Positions 7,230 through 13,552 of a DNA stretch of 13,552 nucleotides are shown piece by piece. The DNA lies in assembly GCA_024642445.1 (NCBI GenBank), contig JAHEBG010000009.1:1-13552 (forward strand), in the 5' to 3' direction. Below the pieces are notes generated by a model. That model saw nothing but the letters and a program-made list of their open reading frames with translations, searched no databases and was not told where the DNA came from. The position numbers and the translations under genes were made by a program. Each line of letters opens with the position of its first letter. Positions within the stretch are counted from its first letter, which is position 1. The stretch is from Gammaproteobacteria bacterium (GTDB lineage Bacteria > Pseudomonadota > Gammaproteobacteria > Xanthomonadales > Xanthomonadaceae).

Positions 7230-7243
7230 GTGTTGGAGCGAAT

Positions 7244-9733
7244 ATGAAAGATAAGACTGAAACTGCCCTTAAGCTGCCGGTTCTGCCGTTGCGCGATGTG
7301 GTGGTATACCCAAATATGGTAATCCCGCTTTTCGTCGGCCGCGAGCGCTCGATGAATGCGCTGGAGCGCGCCATGGACGCCGATAAGCAGATTGTGCTGT
7401 TGGCCCAGAAAAGCCCGGACATCGATGATCCGTCGGCCGATGATTTGTACACGGTCGGAACGCTGGCCAGCATCATCCAATTGCTGAAATTGCCTGACGG
7501 CACCATCAAGGTTCTGGTTGAAGGTGCAGGACGAATCCAGGTAACCGATGTGGCATTGGTTGATGACGCATTGGAGGCGACCGTTTCAAGCTTGGAAAGC
7601 GAGGCCAGCAAAGACGAAAAAGAAATCGCCGTTGCCCAGCGTACGCTGATGGGTCTGTTCGAGCAGTACGTGAAATCCAACCGAAAACTGCCGCCGGAAT
7701 TATTGACCACTCTGGCCGGCATCGAAGAGCCCGGACGATTTGCAGATACCGTGGCCGCGCATCTGAGCGTGCGTCTTTCCGACAAACAGAAACTTCTTGA
7801 GGCGCTTTCGGTCGATGCGCGCATGGAATTGCTGATCGGTCTGGTTGAAGGCGAGATCGATGTCCAGCACATCGAAAAGCGCATTCGTTCACGTGTCAAA
7901 ACCCAGATGGAAAAAAGCCAGCGCGAATACTATCTTAACGAGCAGATGAAAGCGATCCAGAAAGAGCTTGGCGATTCCGACGAAGCCCCGAATGAAATCG
8001 AAGATCTGGCCAAGAAGATCGCTGAAGCAAAAATGCCCAAGGCCGTTGAAGCAAAAGCAAAAAGCGAGCTAGGTAAGCTCAAGCAGATGTCGCCGATGTC
8101 TGCTGAGGCATCGGTGGTACGCAATTACCTGGAGTGGCTGGTAGGCGTTCCTTGGGAAAAGCGCAGCAAGGTTCGTAAGGATCTTAAATTGGCGCAGCAG
8201 GTGCTGGATGAAGACCATTACGGGCTTGAAAAAGTCAAAGACCGCATTTTGGAATATCTTGCCGTGCAGACTCGCGTGCAGAAAATGAAGGGCCCCATTC
8301 TGTGTCTGGTCGGTCCGCCTGGCGTCGGTAAAACATCGCTTGGGCAGAGCATTGCCAAGGCCACCAACCGCAAGTTCGTGCGTATGGCATTGGGCGGCGT
8401 TCGAGATGAAGCAGAAATCCGCGGTCATCGCCGTACCTATATCGGGTCCATGCCAGGCCGCATCGTGCAGAACCTCAATAAAGCTGAAAGCCGCAATCCG
8501 CTGTTCGTACTCGATGAAATCGATAAGATGAGCAATGATTTCCGTGGCGACCCTGCAGCTGCATTGCTGGAGGTTCTGGATCCCGAACAAAACCATAATT
8601 TTAATGACCACTATCTCGAAGTCGATCTTGACCTGTCCGAGGTGATGTTTATTGCAACCTCTAATTCCATGAATATCCCAGGCCCGCTGCTGGATCGCAT
8701 GGAAGTCATCCGGATCCCCGGTTATACCGAAGATGAAAAACTGAACATCGCCCTGAAATACCTGTTGCCAAAGCAGCTCAAAGCCAATGGTTTGAAAGAA
8801 GGCGAGCTGCTGATCGACAAGGAAGCGGTTCGGGATATCGTGCGCTATTACACGCGCGAATCCGGTGTGCGCAGCCTGGAACGCGAGCTGGCGAAGATAT
8901 GCCGTAAGGTTGTGAAGGAAATCGCTTTGGCCGGCCCCTTACCTAGAGTGAAAAAAGCGGCAAAAACTACCAAAGCGGTATCGGCCAAGAAACCGCGGGC
9001 AATGCCTTCCAAGAAAGTGAACTCCACCAATCTGGACCGCTATCTGGGTGTCAGGCGCGTTGATTTCGGCCGTGCCGAAGAGCAAAGTGAAATCGGCTTG
9101 GTTACCGGCCTGGCCTGGACTGAAGTCGGTGGCGATCTGCTGCAGATTGAAGCAACCCTGATGCCAGGCAAAGGCCAAATGATCCTCACTGGGCAATTGG
9201 GCGATGTCATGCAGGAGTCGGTCAAGGCCGCCTACAGCGTAGTGCGCTCACGCAGTCTGCAGTTGGGGTTGGATCCGGATTTCCACAATAAATTCGACAC
9301 CCATGTGCATGTGCCTGAAGGTGCAACGCCGAAGGACGGACCGAGCGCAGGTATTGCCATGGTGACTGCATTGGTATCGGCACTGTCGAAAGTGCCGGTT
9401 CGCGCGGATGTTGCCATGACCGGTGAAATCACTCTGCGAGGCCGTGTGCTTCCCATTGGAGGATTGAAGGAAAAACTTTTGGCGGCATTGCGCGGCGGCA
9501 TACGTACGGTTTTGATACCAGAGGAAAACCGCAAAGATCTGGCGGAAATTCCCGAAAATGTCACGCGCGGTATGGAAATCATTCCAGTTAAATGGATTGA
9601 TCAGGTCCTGGATATCGCTTTGGTAAAGCCATTTTTGGAACCCAAGAAAAGTACCGCTGTCAAGAAAAAAGTCAAGAAAAAAGTCATGAAATCAAAGGCA
9701 AAACAAAGTCCAGCGCAGAGGCATACCCATTAA
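7244..9733 (+). CDS. lon: ATP-dependent protease Lon (LonA type)
   Basis: Lon is a homohexameric AAA+ protease that degrades misfolded proteins and specific regulators in the cytosol and can bind DNA. The start is ATG 7244 (MKDKTE) with GGAG at 7235-7238, giving 829 residues against 784 in E. coli. An upstream in-frame start at 7178 would overlap the sigma-32 -35 element and is rejected. The N-terminal substrate domain opens with [16 protein letters not shown]. Walker A is GPPGVGKTS (357-365), and Walker B ends at Asp424-Glu425. The protease domain has catalytic Ser701 (PKDGPSAG) and Lys744 (GGLKEK). The extra length lies in a Lys-rich linker (about 566-593) between the ATPase and protease domains and a strongly basic C-terminal tail (about 800-829, including KKKVKKKV). 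No terminator was seen after the stop. Confidence 0.98.
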   Translation: MKDKTETALKLPVLPLRDVVVYPNMVIPLFVGRERSMNALERAMDADKQIVLLAQKSPDIDDPSADDLYTVGTLASIIQLLKLPDGTIKVLVEGAGRIQVTDVALVDDALEATVSSLESEASKDEKEIAVAQRTLMGLFEQYVKSNRKLPPELLTTLAGIEEPGRFADTVAAHLSVRLSDKQKLLEALSVDARMELLIGLVEGEIDVQHIEKRIRSRVKTQMEKSQREYYLNEQMKAIQKELGDSDEAPNEIEDLAKKIAEAKMPKAVEAKAKSELGKLKQMSPMSAEASVVRNYLEWLVGVPWEKRSKVRKDLKLAQQVLDEDHYGLEKVKDRILEYLAVQTRVQKMKGPILCLVGPPGVGKTSLGQSIAKATNRKFVRMALGGVRDEAEIRGHRRTYIGSMPGRIVQNLNKAESRNPLFVLDEIDKMSNDFRGDPAAALLEVLDPEQNHNFNDHYLEVDLDLSEVMFIATSNSMNIPGPLLDRMEVIRIPGYTEDEKLNIALKYLLPKQLKANGLKEGELLIDKEAVRDIVRYYTRESGVRSLERELAKICRKVVKEIALAGPLPRVKKAAKTTKAVSAKKPRAMPSKKVNSTNLDRYLGVRRVDFGRAEEQSEIGLVTGLAWTEVGGDLLQIEATLMPGKGQMILTGQLGDVMQESVKAAYSVVRSRSLQLGLDPDFHNKFDTHVHVPEGATPKDGPSAGIAMVTALVSALSKVPVRADVAMTGEITLRGRVLPIGGLKEKLLAALRGGIRTVLIPEENRKDLAEIPENVTRGMEIIPVKWIDQVLDIALVKPFLEPKKSTAVKKKVKKKVMKSKAKQSPAQRHTH
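9659..9694 (+). repeat. Tandem 12-base repeats encoding the Lon polybasic tail
   Basis: GTCAAGAAAAAA occurs twice in tandem (9659-9670 and 9671-9682), followed by a degenerate third copy GTCATGAAATCA (9683-9694). It encodes [12 protein letters not shown] in the extreme C-terminus of Lon. The homopolymeric A runs make the site prone to slippage. Confidence 0.85.
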
Positions 9734-9779
9734 TCTGCAAAAAACTCTACAAAGCACGAAAATAAAGGCTTGCAGACTA

Positions 9780-9808
9780 TTGCGTGCAGGTGGAATCACT
9801 GGTATAAA
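9780..9808 (+). promoter_or_regulatory. Sigma-70 promoter of hupB
   Basis: TTGCGT (9780-9785), 17 bases, then TATAAA (9803-9808) preceded by TGG (an extended -10). The start would be near 9815, leaving a leader of about 110 bases before the HU start codon. The 191-base gap from lon (9734-9924) holds nothing else that I can recognise as a gene. Confidence 0.7.
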
Positions 9809-9924
9809 ATAATGCAACCGAGTCTTGAATACGATTCACGGCTTCGGCGAATTGGTTAGGTTGGGGATTACCTGGACTTAATTTCTACATTTTCGCGAAC
9901 ATTCGCATTGGGAGATTTAAAAAA

Positions 9925-10200
9925 ATGAATAAAGCTGACTTTGTTGCCGCCGTAGCGGAAAAATCCGATCTGTCGAAAGCCGCCGCTGCCGGCGCCGTCG
10001 ATGCCGTCATTGAAGTGATTACCAAAGCCCTGAAAAAAGGCGACACCGTAACACTCGTTGGTTTCGGTACATTCTCGGTGCGTAAGCGTGCTGCCCGTCA
10101 AGGCCGCAACCCACAAACCGGTGCGACCATCAAAATCAAAGCCTCGAAAAATCCTGGCTTCAAAGCCGGTAAGGCATTGAAAGACGCCGTCAACAAGTAA
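9925..10200 (+). CDS. hupB: DNA-binding protein HU (beta type)
   Basis: HU is a small dimeric nucleoid protein that binds and bends DNA without strong sequence preference and helps replication, repair and supercoiling control. The protein is 91 residues, close to the family norm of 90. It has the N-terminal helical [14 protein letters not shown], the core [13 protein letters not shown] (47-59) and the DNA-embracing arm RNPQTG (61-66), with Pro63 as the intercalating residue. The start ATG has GGGAG at 9910-9914, ten bases upstream with an A-rich spacer. It has its own promoter, so it is a separate unit from lon although the lon-hupB order is common in gammaproteobacteria. Confidence 0.97.
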   Translation: MNKADFVAAVAEKSDLSKAAAAGAVDAVIEVITKALKKGDTVTLVGFGTFSVRKRAARQGRNPQTGATIKIKASKNPGFKAGKALKDAVNK

Positions 10201-10220
10201 TTGAGCGCTTTTCTCAATTA
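10198..10220 (+). terminator. Hairpin at the hupB stop codon, possible weak terminator
   Basis: TAATTGAG (10198-10205) pairs perfectly with CTCAATTA (10213-10220) across CGCTTTT. The stem includes the hupB stop codon. It is A/T-rich and lacks a T-run afterwards, so it may stabilise the mRNA 3' end more than terminate. Confidence 0.4.
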
Positions 10221-10224
10221 GTAG

Positions 10225-10254
10225 TTGTCACTTGCGGGTGGAATAGTGTATGCT
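10225..10254 (+). promoter_or_regulatory. Promoter of the tRNA-Val/tRNA-Asp pair
   Basis: TTGTCA (10225-10230), 18 bases, then TATGCT (10249-10254), followed by the C-rich start region ACGCATCC. The predicted start lies a few bases before tRNA-Val. The -10 sits inside the inverted repeat ATGC-TAC-GCAT (10250-10260). Confidence 0.55.
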
Positions 10255-10268
10255 ACGCATCCTGCTTG

Positions 10269-10343
10269 GGGTGCTTAGCTCAGCGGTAGAGCGTCTCCCT
10301 TACACGGAGAGGGTCGGGGGTTCGAAACCCTCAGCACCCACCA
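10269..10343 (+). tRNA. tRNA-Val (anticodon TAC)
   Basis: This is a 75-base tRNA with encoded CCA (10341-10343). The acceptor stem is GGGTGCT (10269-10275) with AGCACCC (10333-10339), and the discriminator is A. The anticodon stem TCTCC/GGAGA closes CTTACAC, so the anticodon is TAC. It is followed after 22 bases by tRNA-Asp in the same transcript. Confidence 0.96.
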
Positions 10344-10365
10344 GTTCCACCAGGCAAAAGAACGT

Positions 10366-10442
10366 GGAGTGGTAGTTCAGTTGGTTAGAATATCGGCCTG
10401 TCACGCCGAGGGTCGCGGGTTCGAGTCCCGTCCACTCCGCCA
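10366..10442 (+). tRNA. tRNA-Asp (anticodon GTC)
   Basis: This is a 77-base tRNA with encoded CCA (10440-10442). The acceptor stem is GGAGTGG (10366-10372) with CCACTCC (10432-10438), and the discriminator is G as expected for Asp. The D-arm has the Asp-typical GTTC...GAAT. The anticodon stem TCGGC/GCCGA closes CTGTCAC, so the anticodon is GTC. Confidence 0.96.
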
Positions 10443-10447
10443 CTATT

Positions 10448-10477
10448 GAAAAGGCACCTTCGGGTGCCTTTTCTTTT
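10448..10477 (+). terminator. Intrinsic terminator after tRNA-Asp
   Basis: GAAAAGGCACC (10448-10458) pairs perfectly with GGTGCCTTTTC (10463-10473) around a TTCG tetraloop closed by C-G, followed by TTTT. It is an 11-pair stem with an exceptionally stable loop, six bases after tRNA-Asp. Confidence 0.95.
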
Positions 10478-10503
10478 ACGTGCGTTTCCACGGCAAAAGC
10501 TTC

Positions 10504-10509
10504 TATAAT
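10504..10509 (+). promoter_or_regulatory. -10 element of the ppiD promoter
   Basis: TATAAT is a perfect -10. The best -35 at 17 bases is TGCGTT (10481-10486), which is weak, so an activator may help. Transcription would start near 10516, giving a leader of about 27 bases. No clear Shine-Dalgarno precedes the ppiD ATG. Confidence 0.5.
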
Positions 10510-10542
10510 AGACGACTCAGACTCGTTTAGAACCCAAATCTC

Positions 10543-12486
10543 ATGCTGCAAAATATCCGTGAAAATTCGTCCGGCTGGGTGGCAAAACTGCTGCTTGCCG
10601 CCATCATCGTGGTTATGGCGTTTTTCGGTTTCAGCGATTACCTCTCGCCGAAAATTGAAAACTACGCCGCTAAGGTGGTGTTGCCGGGCAAGTTCCTTGG
10701 TTACGGTGAAAAAACCATTGAAATTTCAACAGACGAATTCCGTCGCCGTTTTGATCAAGTCCGTCAGGCCCAACGCCAACAGCAGGGCGAAGCGTTTGAT
10801 GCCGCGGCCTTTGAAAAGCCCGAAAACAAACGCGTGATCCTCGAACAGATGATTGATGAAGCCGCTATGCAGATGGGTGCCCAGCAGGCCGGCGTGGTAA
10901 TTTCGGACGCCATGGTGCAGGAGGAAATCCTCAAGATTGATGCCTTCAAAGTCAATGGCACGTTTGATAAAACCACCTACCAGCTTGCGCTGCAGCAGCA
11001 GGGTTATACGCCATTACAGTTCCAGGGCCTGATTCGTCAGGATCTACTGACCCGTTTCATCGTTGGCGAATACATCAATTCCGGCATTGCCTCCAAAGCC
11101 GAAGCGGAAGCGCTTCTGAAGCTTTCCCAGCAGACCCGCGATATCAACTACATCGAACTGCCGGCACCGGCGCTCAATACCGAAGCGACTGATGCTGAAT
11201 TGATGGCTTGGTACAACGGACACAAGTCCGATTACCGTACGGAAGAAACCGTTGCCATCGAATACGTCGAACTCGACCAGTCGATGGTGGATACCGATTT
11301 GGTGGTGGATGATACGGCGCTGCGCCAGCGTTATCAGGAGCAGATCGCACAATACAGCTCACCCGAGCAACGCGTGGCTTCGCATATCCTGGTCAGTGTC
11401 GATGAGGGCGCATCTTCGGTAACCGATGCTGCCGCCAAAGCCAAAGCGATGGACATCACAAAGAAAGCCAGAGCAAACCCTAACGGTTTCGCTGAACTGG
11501 CGAAAAGCTCGGATGACATTGCCACCAAGGATGCCGGCGGTGATTTGGGTCCGGTGGAAAAAGGCATTTTCGGTGATGCCTTCGATGCGGCGTTTTTCGC
11601 CTTGAAGCCTGGACAGATTTCCGACCCTGTGCGTATGGACGATGGCTGGCATGTGCTGTATTACCGCGAGTTGATAGCCGGCCAGGTGCGGCCGTTCGAA
11701 GAAGTCCGCAATGACATCGAAGCCAGCTATTTGAGCTCCGAAAAAGAGCGCCGTTTCAACGAAATCGCCAATAAAATGGTCAATGCCGTCAGTGAAGGTA
11801 GCACCTCGCTGGAACCGGCGGCCAAGGCCATTGGCAAGCCGCTGTTGCAGACCTCGGCATTTACCCGCCGTGCCGGCGAAGGTATTGCCGCACTTGACCC
11901 AATCCGGAAAGCGGCATTTTCAGACGATGTCTTGAAAGAGCGCCGTGTCAGTGAGTTGGTTGAAATCGAGCCGAACCATGTGGTTTTACTGCGTGTGGTT
12001 GATCATGTGCCCGAACGCACACTGCCGTTCGCTGATGTCAAAGATATTGCGCGTCTGGCCTTCGTACAGGACCGTGCATCCAAAGCTGCCGAGAAGCAGG
12101 CAAACGCGTTGTTGCAGCGCTTCAATAAGGGTGAAAGCCTGCAAACGCTTGCTACGGAGCTGGCACGCCCGATTGAGCCGGCTGTGGGCGTGGGCAGACA
12201 AGCGCCTGCCCCACAGTTCCAGCCCTTAGTTCAAGAAGCTTTCCGTCTGAAAAAACCCACAACAGAGGCTGCCGGTGGTGCCGGCATAGCCAAACTGCCG
12301 GATGGCCGTTTCATTCTTATGCAATTGGTTAAGGTTAATGAGCCTGATTTTTCCGGCCTCGACCCGACAGTTATGGTGAATACCACCAAGAACATTGGGC
12401 AAATTCGCGGCGATCAGCAAGCACGTGAATACATCAAAGCGTTGCGAAAACGCTATGTGATACAAATTGCCGAAAGTCGCCTTTGA
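10543..12486 (+). CDS. ppiD: Periplasmic folding chaperone PpiD (SurA/parvulin family)
   Basis: PpiD is anchored in the inner membrane near the Sec translocon and helps newly exported proteins fold in the periplasm. The protein is 647 residues, slightly longer than the 623 of E. coli. It has a short cytoplasmic N-terminus, one transmembrane segment (about 12-30, GWVAKLLLAAIIVVMAFFGF) and a SurA_N-like region (about 35-210). A parvulin domain follows (about 276-378), from EQRVASHILV to DGWHVLYYREL and including GGDLGPVEKG. A long C-terminal extension completes it. E. coli PpiD is mainly a chaperone with little isomerase activity, and the same may hold here. The start follows a perfect TATAAT but lacks a good ribosome-binding site. 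A strong terminator follows directly. Confidence 0.93.
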   Translation: MLQNIRENSSGWVAKLLLAAIIVVMAFFGFSDYLSPKIENYAAKVVLPGKFLGYGEKTIEISTDEFRRRFDQVRQAQRQQQGEAFDAAAFEKPENKRVILEQMIDEAAMQMGAQQAGVVISDAMVQEEILKIDAFKVNGTFDKTTYQLALQQQGYTPLQFQGLIRQDLLTRFIVGEYINSGIASKAEAEALLKLSQQTRDINYIELPAPALNTEATDAELMAWYNGHKSDYRTEETVAIEYVELDQSMVDTDLVVDDTALRQRYQEQIAQYSSPEQRVASHILVSVDEGASSVTDAAAKAKAMDITKKARANPNGFAELAKSSDDIATKDAGGDLGPVEKGIFGDAFDAAFFALKPGQISDPVRMDDGWHVLYYRELIAGQVRPFEEVRNDIEASYLSSEKERRFNEIANKMVNAVSEGSTSLEPAAKAIGKPLLQTSAFTRRAGEGIAALDPIRKAAFSDDVLKERRVSELVEIEPNHVVLLRVVDHVPERTLPFADVKDIARLAFVQDRASKAAEKQANALLQRFNKGESLQTLATELARPIEPAVGVGRQAPAPQFQPLVQEAFRLKKPTTEAAGGAGIAKLPDGRFILMQLVKVNEPDFSGLDPTVMVNTTKNIGQIRGDQQAREYIKALRKRYVIQIAESRL

Positions 12487-12489
12487 TTG

Positions 12490-12524
12490 CAATTAGAAAC
12501 CCGGTTCTGCCGGGTTTTTAATTG
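12490..12524. terminator. Bidirectional terminator between ppiD and the minus-strand transglycosylase gene
   Basis: The core stem AAACCCGG (12497-12504) / CCGGGTTT (12510-12517) has a TTCTG loop. Flanking A/T-rich bases extend it to about 15 pairs (12490-12524) with one G-T pair. It is followed by a T-run on the plus strand and overlaps the stop codon of the converging minus-strand gene (12518-12520). Confidence 0.85.
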
Positions 12525-13297
12525 CCGTTATCCAGGATCTCGATGGGGTAATCGCTTTCCCGCGGCGTGAATTGGGCATCCTCTGGAAGCTGTACGCCAA
12601 AGCTTTCGGGGTTCTGCATGAAGCAAGACAATGCCTGGATTTTCCGGACATAGGCATAGGTATGCGGTGCCAACCCTTTGGGCAGCCGTTTTTCAGCATC
12701 TACACGAGCCAGTTTTTGGCGGCGCAGACTCAAACGAAGCCGGCTATCGCCGGCATTGTAGGCCATGATACTGGTGGGCCAGTCGCCGAACTGTTTCTGA
12801 AGCTGCTCAAGATACGATAAAGCGGCGTCAGTTGCATGGATATAATCCATTCGCCCGTCTTTGCTGCCACCGATTTTCAATCCGAAATGTTTTGCTGTCA
12901 GCGGCATTAATTGCCAAAGCCCTTTAGGGCCGCCCTTGGCCACGGCATCGGGTTGGAATCGGCTTTCCACAAACGGAATCAAAGCGAACTCCATCGGTAA
13001 CTCGCGCTGTGCGGCCTGGAAGCTAACATGATCCAATACCGGCAACATTTCCGCTAACTGCTGTTGGAAGCGATCAGGGCGATGGATATACGCTTTCATC
13101 CAGACACTGTTGCGGGCCTTGGGCGTGCAGGATGTCGGGCTCAAGGCATTGCGGATGCGAGTATAGACTTCGCTGCCCGATCGCAGCGATATAGAGCTGC
13201 TGTCTGAAGCGGGGGTGTCGGTATCTGCCTGCGCCATGGCTTGATTGGCGGCAGTTGCCAGAACTGCGAAGGCGATGCCGAGAGCAAGCGCTTTCAA
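12518..13297 (-). CDS. Secreted lytic transglycosylase, MltD-like catalytic domain only
   Basis: This enzyme should cleave the glycan strands of peptidoglycan in the periplasm, forming 1,6-anhydro ends. The chosen start is TTG at 13297 with Shine-Dalgarno GGAAGGA (13310-13304) six bases upstream. It gives 259 residues that open directly with a signal peptide (MKALALGIAFAVLATAANQAMA, cleavage after AMA at about 22). The frame stays open further upstream, but that part overlaps gloB and has no secretion signal. The SLT domain shows catalytic Glu111 (PFVESRF), GLWQLMP (about 126-132) and MAYNAG (178-183), most like MltD. E. coli MltD is about 450 residues with C-terminal LysM repeats; here the protein ends soon after the catalytic domain. 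The start overlaps the gloB stop by four bases, so coupled translation is likely. Whether it is a lipoprotein or soluble is unclear: no lipobox Cys is seen. Confidence 0.88.
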   Translation of the reverse strand: MKALALGIAFAVLATAANQAMAQADTDTPASDSSSISLRSGSEVYTRIRNALSPTSCTPKARNSVWMKAYIHRPDRFQQQLAEMLPVLDHVSFQAAQRELPMEFALIPFVESRFQPDAVAKGGPKGLWQLMPLTAKHFGLKIGGSKDGRMDYIHATDAALSYLEQLQKQFGDWPTSIMAYNAGDSRLRLSLRRQKLARVDAEKRLPKGLAPHTYAYVRKIQALSCFMQNPESFGVQLPEDAQFTPRESDYPIEILDNGN

Positions 13298-13552
13298 AAC
13301 GCATCCTTCCAGGCACGAAGGGCCGTGAAGCGTGCCAGTCGATCCGTCGGCATAGTTCCCAGATGCTCTGGCAGGCCAGTCAGCTTTTCTGGATAATCCG
13401 TACGCAGAAATGGATTGCAGGCTTTTTCCAGGGCAATGGTGCTGGGCAGTGTCGGTAGCCCCATTTGCCGTTGATGCTTGCACCGTGCTATCCACTCCGA
13501 ACGCACCGGATTGTTGGGCTCGGCAGCACAGGCAAAGCGGGCATTGGCCAAG
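13294..13552 (-). CDS. gloB: Hydroxyacylglutathione hydrolase (glyoxalase II), C-terminal part
   Basis: GloB hydrolyses S-D-lactoylglutathione to D-lactate and glutathione, the second step of methylglyoxal detoxification. Only about 85 C-terminal residues are present, and the frame runs off the right edge. They match the HAGH C-terminal domain: LANARFACAAEPNNP, then GLPTLPSTIALEKACNPFLRTD, and the final ALRAWKDAF. The metal-binding THxHxDH part would lie outside the window. The stop TGA (13296-13294) overlaps the TTG start of the transglycosylase gene. gloB next to an mltD-type gene is also found in E. coli, where the arrangement differs. Confidence 0.88.
   Translation of the reverse strand, partial: LANARFACAAEPNNPVRSEWIARCKHQRQMGLPTLPSTIALEKACNPFLRTDYPEKLTGLPEHLGTMPTDRLARFTALRAWKDAF

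Noticed and set aside
7178..7243. Upstream lon start adding 22 residues
   Set aside because: It overlaps the sigma-32 promoter elements, and the extension does not resemble the Lon family. ATG 7244 has GGAG and the proper N-terminus.
10300..10551. Minus-strand ORF of 83 residues
   Set aside because: It runs antisense through tRNA-Asp, the 3' part of tRNA-Val and the terminator. There is no independent coding evidence.
13298..13495. Longer start for the transglycosylase at 13495
   Set aside because: The extra 66 residues overlap gloB in another frame and would bury the signal peptide. TTG 13297 has a strong Shine-Dalgarno.
1..13552. CRISPR array, insertion sequence, integrase, toxin-antitoxin or phage genes
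   Set aside because: I saw no regularly spaced repeats, transposase motifs or such genes on either strand. The repeats present are tRNA homology and the short lon-tail repeats.

Overview
This window is chromosomal DNA from a gammaproteobacterium. The best guess is the order Xanthomonadales/Lysobacterales. That rests on remembered family features: the gene order tig-clpP-clpX-lon-hupB-tRNA-Val-tRNA-Asp-ppiD, a Lon protease with a lysine-rich linker before its protease domain, and a trigger factor with a divergent isomerase domain. By eye the base composition is moderate, in the low to mid fifties percent G+C, which is low for that order. Genus cannot be read from this sequence.

Region 1 (1-2994) is the end of a copper-resistance unit: the C-terminal part of an outer-membrane CopB-like protein, then a CopA-type Cu+ P-type ATPase 9-12 bases downstream. 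The ATPase has a YHS domain and a CPMHPE...CPKCGM metal-binding domain in place of the usual HMA domains.

Region 2 (2995-3794) is a five-gene tRNA cluster: Arg(ACG), Pro(TGG), Arg(TCT), His(GTG), Leu(TAG). All encode CCA. A near-consensus promoter lies upstream and an intrinsic terminator downstream. A 145-base spacer with a strong hairpin separates His from Leu.

Region 3 (3795-9733) is a protein-quality-control block. Trigger factor folds nascent chains, ClpP is the peptidase, ClpX its unfoldase, and Lon a separate ATP-dependent protease. tig and clpP look like one operon. clpX has a possible internal promoter and a pair of competing hairpins ahead of it. lon follows a strong terminator and has its own promoter matching the heat-shock sigma-32 consensus.

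Region 4 (9734-12524) holds hupB (HU) with its own promoter and a leader of about 110 bases, then the tRNA-Val(TAC)/tRNA-Asp(GTC) pair with a textbook UUCG terminator, then ppiD, a membrane-anchored periplasmic folding factor.

Region 5 (12518-13552, minus strand) holds the end of gloB (glyoxalase II) and a small MltD-like lytic transglycosylase. The two overlap by four bases (TTGA) and so are probably translationally coupled. A shared bidirectional terminator separates them from ppiD.

Most of the window is well-known housekeeping DNA, and I see no novel defence or mobile system. The points most worth a second look are the sigma-32 promoter of lon, the basic linker and tail of Lon, substitutions at trigger-factor isomerase residues, the shared T-arm of two adjacent tRNA genes, the hairpin spacer between tRNA-His and tRNA-Leu, and the TTG-start overlap between gloB and the transglycosylase gene.
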